Shown: positions 8,123 to 15,028 of the stretch, piece after piece
How the letters are laid out: each line of letters begins with the position of its first letter
How positions within the stretch are numbered: the first letter of the stretch is position 1
Source: Verrucomicrobiales bacterium
GTDB taxonomy: Bacteria; Verrucomicrobiota; Verrucomicrobiia; Limisphaerales; J093
NCBI GenBank assembly: GCA_024233215.1
Contig: JACKPW010000001.1
Location: 248,001-312,000 of the forward strand
Length of the DNA stretch: 64,000 bases
Direction: 5' to 3'
Made by a program: the position numbers and the translations under genes
The notes under the pieces: model-generated
Databases searched by the model: none
What the model saw: only the letters and a program-made list of their open reading frames with translations
What the model was told of the DNA's origin: nothing

Positions 8123-8692
8123 TCACCAGTTTGGGCTGACCGGGTAATCGTCCGGCACGTGGATTCGGTCGACGGGGAAGCCGTAGATCGTCTTGACGGT
8201 GGCGGCTGAGGCAATGTGCTCGAACCAACGAGCAGAGCACCAGGGATACTGGTTGGCGACAGGGACCAGTCGGTGTTTCACGGCGTTCTGATGCACATAG
8301 TTCAGCCGTGCCAGGTAGGAGCGCTCGTAGGTCAGTCGGGTGTCCCGGAAGTTGTGCCAGACCTTGCGTCCGGCGACGGTGTCCATGCGGTTGATCCACT
8401 TTGCGGTCTTCTCGTGGAGCTTCCCGAGCACGTGCGAGAGGCTCTCCGCGCTGCCCTCTGTGCGGGGCGACCGGGCCACGAAATGGTAGTGATTGGAGAA
8501 GACCGCCCAGGCTTCGAGTTCCCAGCCGGTTTCCGCGGTGAGCTTGAGGAGACCCCGGTGAAGGACGGCAAGTCGGGCCTCTCCCGCGAAGAAGTGCTGT
8601 CGCAGGTAGGTTCCTGCCGTGACGAAGTACGTTCCCCGCTCCGAGAGGCGATGTTCCGGGGCATGGGGCCAGGGGAATCTGTGGTGGGGCAT
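8123..8692 (-). CDS. REP-associated tyrosine transposase (RAYT, Y1 HUH-type)
   Basis: A 189-residue protein of the IS200-like Y1 transposase superfamily. The HUH metal-binding pair is seen as HYH (His68, His70) in FSNHYHFVARSP. The catalytic Tyr132 lies in YVHQNAVKHRL, followed by QYPWCS, the typical RAYT C-terminal signature. Known RAYTs nick single-stranded REP palindromes and are thought to spread or maintain them; they are usually single-copy, domesticated genes flanked by the repeats they act on. Here copies B and C of one palindrome family flank the gene directly, and A and D lie within 4 kb. The frame appears intact, so activity is possible. It interrupts a tandem pair of adhesin genes. 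Confidence 0.9.
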   Translation of the reverse strand: MPHHRFPWPHAPEHRLSERGTYFVTAGTYLRQHFFAGEARLAVLHRGLLKLTAETGWELEAWAVFSNHYHFVARSPRTEGSAESLSHVLGKLHEKTAKWINRMDTVAGRKVWHNFRDTRLTYERSYLARLNYVHQNAVKHRLVPVANQYPWCSARWFEHIASAATVKTIYGFPVDRIHVPDDYPVSPNW

Positions 8693-8723
8693 GCATAATG
8701 AATTACGGGTGTATAGTTAGTGG

Positions 8724-11471
8724 TCAAGCGAAAAGCGCCGTCGCCGCTTCGCTCTGCCGGCGCAGAGGTTCGTCGCCATCATCGCCGACATGCACTTCGA
8801 GCGTCGTGGCCGTGCCCGGCTCGATCCCGCGGAGGTCCCAAGAGACTGCTCCGGACGTCGGATCGATCCCCGAGCCTTCCGGACCGGAGATGAGTTCGAA
8901 GGTGAGGGTGTTCGCCGGCTCGTCCGCGTCCTCCGCCACCACGCTGAACGTGAGCCAACCGCCGGAATGGCCGTATTGAGTGGCGAGCGGAAGCAATGTC
9001 GGCGGCGTGTTGACCTCGTCAACCTCAACCGTGAACTCGTACCACTCCTCCCACGAAGTCTCGTCGACGGCGTCCGGATTCTCGTCGGATACCCAGAAGG
9101 TGAAGCGAAACACGCCGGGACCATCTGCCTCGCCTGGAGTCCAGATCAACTCACCGGTTTCCGGATCGAAGCTTGCGCCTTCCGGGCCTAGAACCAATCC
9201 CATGGTGAGCTTGTTCGGCGGCAGATCCGGATCTCTTGCGGTGATCGTCCAACTCAGGGATTCGAGTTCGTTACCGTTGGCGTTTGCCGGTAGCACCAAC
9301 CAAGGAACCATGTTTAGCTCCTGCACCGCGACCTCGAAACTGGCTGTGTTGCTTAAGGTCGGGGCTTTTGAGTCGGCGGGATTTTCGTCGGTGGCTTTAA
9401 CCGTGACCGTGAAGATTCCCGGTCCCTGCGCTTCCGACGGCGTCCAGCTGATCTGGCCCGTGGCCGGGTCGATCGTCATCCCTTCCGGACCGGTCACCAA
9501 CTCCAGCGTGATCGGGTTGGCTGGTTCGTCGTCGTCGGTAGCTTGGATGGTCCACTTGTGCAATGCCTCCTCTTCAACCACGTCGTTGGCGGGCACCACC
9601 AGCATCGGCGGCTCGTTCACTTCAAGCACCTCGATGTTGAAATGAACCGTTGCGCCCAGGGCCGGGCTGCTATCGTCCACCACCCAGATCGCGACCGGGA
9701 AGGTGCCCGGGCCATCGGCCTCGCCTGGAGTCCAGGTCAACGCGCCGGTCGTCGCGTCCACTTCAGCGCCTTCGGGGCCATCGAGGAGCAGGTAGAACAA
9801 CTGCTGCGCCGGTTCGTCCGTGTCGATGGCGGCGATCACCGTGTTCAGGGTGGTTTCCTCATCGACCACGAGGTCCGCCATCGGTTCGAAGTGGGGCGCG
9901 GTGTTCACGACGCGGAGAACCACTTCGGTGTTGCTGTAGTCGGTGGCCCAGCCGAAAAGGTTGGTGAGCGGCGGGTTGACCACCGTGAACATGCCTTCCC
10001 GTGAACCGAAGCCCATGACCGGGAACACATCGTTCAACACGGGTCGGTATTCGCCGGGCAGATGGGCGTTGAGGGTTCCCTGCAGCGTGGCTTTGCCGGT
10101 GACCTCGAACCGGTCATGACCGTCGGGAGCCGAGCCGAGGATTTCGATGTCCAGGGACGCGGTCGGTCCCTCGACATACTCACTGTCAAGAACGAGCAAA
10201 CCGGCAGAATCGCCCGGCGCGACCGTGCCATGATTGAGGAACGAAGTGGCGGCGATCACGCCGGTGCCGGTGGTTCGGCCGTCCGAAGTGACCTCAATCG
10301 ACCCTGCGGTCAGCAGTGTGGCACCGGTTCCCACATGGATCACACCGGAGTTCGTGATGCCCTGTACGGAATTCAGGTCGAACCGGACATCCAGCAGTCC
10401 CCGGTTGTCGATGGTCCCCTTGATCTCGCGTGCTTTCCCGGCCCCTTCACTGACGCGAATCTCCGCTCCCTCGAGGTTGGTCAACAGCCCGTGGCCGTCA
10501 CGCACGTGCAGGCTGACAGATGAGTACTCATCCGTGCCCACAAGATCGATCAGACCGCCGTTCAGCAGGTCGCCTCGAGCGAGATGGAGGGCAGCTTGCA
10601 CGCCTCCCTCGTACTCGGAGAGCAATGTGAGTGTCGCCCCCGGGGCGTTAGTGGCACCCTCGCGGTGATTGAACTGGTAGGCACCGTCTTTCACCGTGAT
10701 GTCTCCCTTGTTGAGCGCGGGGGCGTCACAGTACCCGTACCTCAGGATCACATGATTGCCCGTGTCATTGATCAGCGTGTCATCACCGCGCACGTTAAGC
10801 ACGGGGGGGAATTCGGGCTGATCCGTACCCAGGGTCAAATCCGTATCCAATTGGACCAACTTCACGTTGATCGAGCCTTGTCCCGCCAAGGCCCCACCTT
10901 GGTGTCGGAAATAGTCAATCGTAACGGTACTACCCTCGGCAACCTCAAGCATACCGGTATTGACAACCTGTGTTATCTCCAAGTTGAACTGAACGTCTAT
11001 TAGACCCTCATTAACCAGGTAATCCGGGATGCTGCGGGTGCCGCCGGTGCCTTCCAAGCTCCGGATCTGGCCGCCATCGAGATTGGTGATCTGCCAACCG
11101 GGAGTGTTGACCTGAAGGCTGACCAATGGGGTTCCCGAGTCGGCGTCGAGGAGCACAAGCCCACGGTTCTCGAAGTCGGCGTTGATCTCGAGCCCGGCCG
11201 ACTGGCCCTCCTCCCCGACGATCCGAAGCGTCGGGTGCTCCGTCTCGGTTCCGAGCGTGAGGGTTCCGACGGCGATCGTTCCCCGCACTTCCACGGTGTA
11301 GCCGCCCGGTTCGGTGATCACCGCGGTGTCCGCAGAACCGGGGACTTGGGCGGGGCTCCAGTTGGCGTCGTCGGTCCAGAGGCCGCCGTCGGTGTTGATC
11401 CACGTGACTGTGGCGGCCTGCGTCGTGCCGCTCAACAGCGAGGCACACAGAATAGTCTTCGTTATGTTCAT
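8724..11471 (-). CDS. Large secreted adhesin-like protein with beta-strand region and Ig-like repeats, 3' end truncated
   Basis: A Sec signal peptide (MNITKTILCASLLSGTTQA) starts the 915-residue frame. Residues about 22-460 are beta-strand-rich, with repeated NxGxLxV and LTNLEGAEIRV-like units, as in parallel beta-helix/autotransporter-type passengers. Residues about 490-905 contain four Ig/cadherin-like repeats of about 100 aa, each with a D-x-D-E-P-A or similar motif and GPEG...D..TG...W (for example VDATTGALTWTPGEADGPG). Calcium-binding cell-surface adhesion is the family expectation. The natural end is lost: after GDDGDEP the frame runs into element copy C and stops about 13 codons later, without the usual C-terminal domain. 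It may therefore be unanchored or non-functional. Confidence 0.8.
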   Translation of the reverse strand: MNITKTILCASLLSGTTQAATVTWINTDGGLWTDDANWSPAQVPGSADTAVITEPGGYTVEVRGTIAVGTLTLGTETEHPTLRIVGEEGQSAGLEINADFENRGLVLLDADSGTPLVSLQVNTPGWQITNLDGGQIRSLEGTGGTRSIPDYLVNEGLIDVQFNLEITQVVNTGMLEVAEGSTVTIDYFRHQGGALAGQGSINVKLVQLDTDLTLGTDQPEFPPVLNVRGDDTLINDTGNHVILRYGYCDAPALNKGDITVKDGAYQFNHREGATNAPGATLTLLSEYEGGVQAALHLARGDLLNGGLIDLVGTDEYSSVSLHVRDGHGLLTNLEGAEIRVSEGAGKAREIKGTIDNRGLLDVRFDLNSVQGITNSGVIHVGTGATLLTAGSIEVTSDGRTTGTGVIAATSFLNHGTVAPGDSAGLLVLDSEYVEGPTASLDIEILGSAPDGHDRFEVTGKATLQGTLNAHLPGEYRPVLNDVFPVMGFGSREGMFTVVNPPLTNLFGWATDYSNTEVVLRVVNTAPHFEPMADLVVDEETTLNTVIAAIDTDEPAQQLFYLLLDGPEGAEVDATTGALTWTPGEADGPGTFPVAIWVVDDSSPALGATVHFNIEVLEVNEPPMLVVPANDVVEEEALHKWTIQATDDDEPANPITLELVTGPEGMTIDPATGQISWTPSEAQGPGIFTVTVKATDENPADSKAPTLSNTASFEVAVQELNMVPWLVLPANANGNELESLSWTITARDPDLPPNKLTMGLVLGPEGASFDPETGELIWTPGEADGPGVFRFTFWVSDENPDAVDETSWEEWYEFTVEVDEVNTPPTLLPLATQYGHSGGWLTFSVVAEDADEPANTLTFELISGPEGSGIDPTSGAVSWDLRGIEPGTATTLEVHVGDDGDEPLRRQSEAATALFA
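8730..8765. repeat. RAYT-associated palindromic element, copy C (right half only)
   Basis: GAAAAGCGCCGTCGCCGCTTCGC...GCCGGCGCAG matches the right half of copies B and D; the left half is missing. It forms the last codons of the truncated adhesin frame and lies 37 bp upstream of the RAYT start codon, so the transposase gene is bracketed by copies B and C. The adhesin sequence proper ends where this repeat begins. Confidence 0.7.
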
Positions 11472-11527
11472 CAGCCTGATCGGTTATCGTTCCGACCAGA
11501 CATTCCGGTGAGAGGCAGGATCCCTCA

Positions 11528-11548
11528 ATCGCCCGAAAGGATGATTTT
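11528..11548 (-). promoter_or_regulatory. 21-bp conserved motif upstream of the adhesin gene (shared with 14164-14184)
   Basis: Read on the minus strand, AAAATCATCCTTTCGGGCGAT lies about 57 bp upstream of the adhesin ATG. The same sequence with one change (AAAATCACCCTTTCGGGCGAT) occurs at 14164-14184, 42 bp upstream of another minus-strand remnant reading frame. The shared position upstream of secreted-protein genes suggests a common promoter or operator. The response regulator encoded just to the right is an untested candidate for binding it. Confidence 0.4.
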
Positions 11549-11579
11549 CGAGCGAAAACTGTGAGTGGGACCGGCGGGG

Positions 11580-12254
11580 TCAGCCGAGGAGGAGGGAGAT
11601 GGCCTCGGCCTTGTTACGAACCTCGAGTTTCCGGTAGATGTTCCGGATGTGGGTCTTCACGGTGTCGAGTGAGACACTGATCTCCGAGGCGATCTCCGTG
11701 TAGCGTCGGCCCTTGGCGAGCAGATCCAGCACCTCGGTCTCACGGAGGCTGAGGGCTTCCAGCGCGGCCTTCGCGGAAGCGGGAGCCTTTGCCGTGGGCT
11801 CTCCGGCTTGGAGCCGACCGAGGATGCCCACCACCTTGCGGGCAATGGACGGTGACATGGGTGCTCCGCCGCGTCGGGCGTCGTGGATGGCCTCGACGAT
11901 TTGATCAGGGCTGGAGTCCTTGAGCAGATAGCCGTCGGCGCCGTCAAGGAAGGCCTTGAGGACGTAGTCGTCGTCGTCGTGGACGGAGATCATCAGAACG
12001 CGGGCGTCCGGCAGGCATTGCTTGATTTCGCGAATGCACTCCAGTCCGGAAAGTCGCGGCATGTGGATGTCCAACAGGAACACGTCGGCCCGCAGATCAG
12101 GCAGGGCGGTAAGGAATCGGACGGGGTTGATGAAGGAGCCACCCCACGTGAAATCGCCCACGCCTTCCAGCACGCGACGAAGCACGGCCGTGTACGAAGT
12201 GTCATCCTCGACCGTCACCACCGTGATTCGGATTACATCGGAACCGTCGGCCAT
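11580..12254 (-). CDS. NarL/FixJ-family response regulator
   Basis: A 224-residue two-domain regulator. The receiver domain (residues about 8-130) has the acidic pair in VEDD, phospho-acceptor Asp62 in LLDIHMP and Lys112 in YLLKDSS. A linker is followed by a LuxR-type helix-turn-helix at about 167-222 (LSLRETEVLDLLAKG ... VSLDTVKTHIRNIYRKLEV). It should activate or repress transcription when phosphorylated. The expected partner kinase, encoded directly upstream on the same strand, is a pseudogene, so this regulator is probably orphaned or answers another kinase. The first codons (MAD) and upstream region are supplied by palindromic element copy D, so its original leader and perhaps its original start have been replaced. 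The downstream gene on the same strand is the adhesin. Confidence 0.9.
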   Translation of the reverse strand: MADGSDVIRITVVTVEDDTSYTAVLRRVLEGVGDFTWGGSFINPVRFLTALPDLRADVFLLDIHMPRLSGLECIREIKQCLPDARVLMISVHDDDDYVLKAFLDGADGYLLKDSSPDQIVEAIHDARRGGAPMSPSIARKVVGILGRLQAGEPTAKAPASAKAALEALSLRETEVLDLLAKGRRYTEIASEISVSLDTVKTHIRNIYRKLEVRNKAEAISLLLG

Positions 12255-12418
12255 TGTCCTGCCGGGTTTGTGCCAGAATCGCCCGACGGAGGGAATCGCA
12301 ATATGGAGTGCGGGGGCGAAGCGGAGTGCGACACCGCTTTTCGGGGTGGGGACGCGTGGATCTGTTTCTCGTGCCGTCGAGAGCGCCGTCGACGCTTTGC
12401 TTTGCCGGCGCAGTCCAT
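12246..12418. repeat. RAYT-associated palindromic element, copy D (with left extension)
   Basis: The core 12303-12418 (ATGGAGTGCGGGGGCGAAGC ... GCTTTGCCGGCGCAGTCCAT) with left extension 12246-12302 is close to copy B base for base. It fills the space between the decayed kinase (stop codon 8 bp to its right) and the response regulator, whose ATG at 12252-12254 lies inside the element. Short open frames starting MDCAGKA cross both copies but change frame between them, so I do not treat them as genes. Confidence 0.8.
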
Positions 12419-12426
12419 AGGGGGCT

Positions 12427-13522
12427 TCAGGTTAGCGGTAGCTGGATCGTTATCCTTGTGCCTTTGCCGGGTGACGATTCGACCTGAAGAGAACCGTGCC
12501 TTCCTTCGACCCGATCCTTCAGCGACTGGAGTCCGAAGGACGCTTCCGGAATCTCCGCCGGCTCGAAGCCGCGGCCGTTGTCGCTCACCTTCAAGACGGT
12601 CAGTTCGACCGGTGTCCCGGCGAGGGAATCGGAAGCCACGGCGGGCAAATAGTCGAGGAGATCATCGTAGCTGCTGCGGTTGGGGTTCAGCGACCAGATG
12701 ATCTGGCGGAGGGATTGCGAGGAAGCGTGGGCCAGGTTGGCGATCTGGCGGGCGAGCCCCTCGGAATCGGAATGGCGGCGCTCGAACTTGTGAGCCAACT
12801 CACCCAGCAAGCGGATTTGCCCGAGGCTGCTGCCGATCTCGTCGTGCATGTCGCGCGCGATGCGGGAGCGTTCCTCGTCCATGGCCGTCGAAGCGGCTGA
12901 GCCCGCCGGTGGTGCCGATCCAGATCAAGCCATCCGAGGTCTGTAGACCCACTCGGGTGACATTGCTTACGAGGCCGTCCTCCGAGGTCCACACGCGATA
13001 ATGTCCGGCCCCTTCCTCGACAATCTTGGGGGGTTGCCCCTCCAGTCCTGCCGGGTTGGCCGGGAGATCAGGGTTGAGATAGATCAGGACCAGTGCCCAC
13101 GTGCCACCAACCCGGTAATTGACGCCAAAATCGCCGATCAATGCCCGGCCATGAGGGGTCTCCACCTCTCTGAGGGGGATCTGCCGACCCGCACCCAGGG
13201 CGCTGCGTTCCCAGGAAATGGTCCAGGTGCCGGACTCCGTCCGCTCCATTGAGAACGGCACGGGCGCGCCCTTTCGGCCGGTGCTCAGGTCGATCTCTCC
13301 CGACCAGGTGCCCTGGGTCAGCGACTGGAAACGGTATTCTGCCAGCTGGTCGCCAAGGGTTCCCCAAACCCCCGGATAGGTGCCCGGAGCGATTGCAGGG
13401 TCCGAGGCGAGGCAGAATCCGCGTGTCACCACTGAGAGCCAGCCTGCCATTACCGCCGGCAACCACCGGGTCGGTTTCTTGCGGCAGGATTCAACGTGAG
13501 GGCTATGGTTCGTCGAACCCAT
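12427..13522 (-). pseudogene. Decayed sensor histidine kinase (two-component regulator propeller + HisKA_3/HATPase remnants)
   Basis: The 5' part (start ATG 13520-13522, region MGSTNHSP...) encodes a signal-sequence-like segment and one propeller-type repeat, DGLIWIGTTGGLSRFDG. Intact relatives have about a dozen such repeats, a Y_Y_Y domain and a transmembrane helix. After SRFDG the frame shifts (about 12882), and the second frame resumes in the kinase core, ERSRIARDMHDEIGSSLGQI, with the phospho-acceptor His. A third lesion removes the N-box of the ATPase domain: sequence jumps from LAGTPVELTVL straight to KVSDNGRGFEP, then GLQSLKDRVE and the end. Missing propeller, missing N-box and a frameshift make kinase activity very unlikely. 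It lies directly upstream of the intact response regulator. Confidence 0.8.
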
Positions 13523-13734
13523 CGCGGCTAACGACGCGAACCCACGGGAACTGTCGCAATATCTGGTCCACGACACGGCTTCCGCGTGTGCGCCGTGGCG
13601 CTTTTGTTGGCTTTCATGTATGTCGTGCTTGAGCTCAATCCTCACGACCGAGTCGTTCCGAGCCCTGCGCCGCTCCGTTCAGAAGCCCCTTGAGACAAAA
13701 AGAAGCCGGGCCGCAACAATGCCGTCCCACAGGG

Positions 13735-13799
13735 GATCTCAGGCGGTTCGCGTGCCATGTCCGGCAGCCTGTCGGACCCACTTGAAACCGCCTGAGGTC
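13735..13799. repeat. Long nested inverted repeat (hairpin element)
   Basis: A 14-bp stem, GATCTCAGGCGGTT (13735-13748) against AACCGCCTGAGGTC (13786-13799), is perfect apart from one G-T wobble. The 37-base loop contains a second 5-bp inverted repeat (GTCCG...CGGAC). It lies in the gene-poor stretch 13523-13876, where I see no coding sequence. It could be a further REP-like palindrome or a structured transcript end. Confidence 0.5.
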
Positions 13800-13876
13800 A
13801 CGGTTCGATGCAACCGGTCGGCGAACCACTGACTGGGGCAGCCGAGCCGGCCACGCTTCCATTGGCTGCCGAATGG

Positions 13877-14122
13877 TCACGGCTGAGGCGCGCTCAGCCA
13901 CTGGCAGCGATAGTAGCCCTGGGCTGCCTGGTTGATCCGATCGTCGGTGTAGGTGCTTTGCCCCCCAACCCGTTCCTCATGGACGCGGGACCAATCCCCC
14001 AGATCACAGGACTTGTCAATGATCAGGATGCCCGGGTTAGAGGCCGTAAACTCGAGGCTGTGGATGGGATGGTCGCTGGTCGCCGGGTCCCGCATTGTAC
14101 TTGTCAGCGGAATGGTTTGCAT
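13877..14122 (-). pseudogene. Remnant of a secreted protein: C-terminal domain only
   Basis: An 81-codon frame from the ATG at 14120-14122. Its C-terminal half (DLGDWSRV ... TYTDDRINQAAQGYYRCQWL) resembles the short beta-rich domain that ends many verrucomicrobial secreted proteins, where the pattern W-x-x-[VL] ... Y-T-D ... YYR recurs. No signal peptide or upstream domains remain. Upstream is a copy of the 21-bp motif also found before the adhesin gene. I read it as a gene reduced by deletion to its promoter region and last domain. A small functional protein cannot be excluded. Confidence 0.5.
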
Positions 14123-14163
14123 TCGTCTGCCCTTACCACTCCCGCGAACGAGGTGGATCGTCC

Positions 14164-14184
14164 ATCGCCCGAAAGGGTGATTTT
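14164..14184 (-). promoter_or_regulatory. 21-bp conserved motif, second copy
   Basis: AAAATCACCCTTTCGGGCGAT on the minus strand, one base different from 11528-11548. It lies 42 bp upstream of the small remnant frame ending at 13877. The remaining bases to the Dabb gene (14185-14457) show no other feature I can support. Confidence 0.4.
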
Positions 14185-14457
14185 GGCCCGCTTTCTCACC
14201 CGTGGCAGTTGAACTTCCTACAGAAGGCAACGAAGAAGACGAAGCGAGGCAGGTCCTCCGGGACGCATTATCGGAGGCGACGGGATACTGCTGAATGAAG
14301 ACCGGTTCATGATTCCCCATGGCATGTCTTGGCTTCGGCCCCGCCGTGGTTTCCTTCGTTTCCGTCTGTGGGCTGCCTGGACGGGGCCCGGGCTGTCCCG
14401 GGCTTGCCGAGGGTCAGGGGGTTGCCTACGCTCCCGGGCGTGTCACAGAATCAATCA

Positions 14458-14943
14458 ATGATGAATCCCATGAAACGCATTGTGCTTTCCCTGATCGTGG
14501 CCGTGTTTTGCGCCGGCCTGTTTTCAGCCACCACCGAGGCCGCCGAGGGTCAGACTCAGACCCAGCCGCGACGGGGACGACGCGGAAATGTCGTTCACGT
14601 GGTGAGCTTCAAGTTCAAGGCCGAGGCTACCGAGGCCCAAATCAAGGAGGTGGTGGATGCCTTCGCGGCGTTGCCGGAGAAGATCGAGGAAATCGGCACG
14701 TTCGAGTGGGGGACGAACATCAGCCCCGAGAACCTCAACAAGGGCTTCACCCACTGCTTCACCCTCACCTTCCAGGATGCCAAGGCCCGCGATGCCTACC
14801 TGGTGCACCCGGCCCACAAGGCGTTTGGCGGGATTGTCGGTCCCGTGCTGGACGACGTGTTCGTCATCGATTACGTGGCGAACCGCCGGCAGGGTGCGGG
14901 CCGGGGACAAGGGCAGGGGACGGGGGCTGCCGCTCGCAATTAG
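14458..14943 (+). CDS. Exported Dabb-family (stress-responsive alpha/beta-barrel) protein
   Basis: The start is the ATG at 14458 (161 aa; ATGs at 14461 and 14470 are alternatives), just before a Sec signal peptide (KRIVLSLIVAVFCAGLFSATTEA). After a short Gln/Arg-rich linker, residues about 42-145 form a Dabb domain: VVHVVSFKFKAEATEAQIKEVVDAFAALPEK, then FEWGTNISPENLNKGFTHCFTLTF and YLVHPAHKAFGGIV (the conserved Y-x-x-HP-x-H). The tail is Gly/Gln/Arg-rich and low-complexity. Dabb proteins are small dimeric barrels, some with cyclase or dye-decolourising roles but most uncharacterised. In Planctomycetota and Verrucomicrobiota exported versions are common. It reads convergently with the HzsA-related gene and seems to be a single-gene unit. 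Confidence 0.82.
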   Translation: MMNPMKRIVLSLIVAVFCAGLFSATTEAAEGQTQTQPRRGRRGNVVHVVSFKFKAEATEAQIKEVVDAFAALPEKIEEIGTFEWGTNISPENLNKGFTHCFTLTFQDAKARDAYLVHPAHKAFGGIVGPVLDDVFVIDYVANRRQGAGRGQGQGTGAAARN

Positions 14944-15028
14944 TCTGACGCTCTGGCGTCCGACACATCCGACAAATTTCAGCCGCAGGCGGTGCGGAGA
15001 TGGCCTGTGAGCGTCCATTGTCCGCGGG

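Noticed and set aside
12233..12418. Small frames starting MDCAGKA across the palindromic copies
   Set aside because: Present in B and D but out of frame with each other beyond the first 40 codons; they reflect the repeat sequence, not a conserved protein.
14947..14960. Hairpin GACGC-TCTG-GCGTC after the Dabb gene as a terminator
   Set aside because: Only a 5-bp stem and no T-tract; too weak to call.
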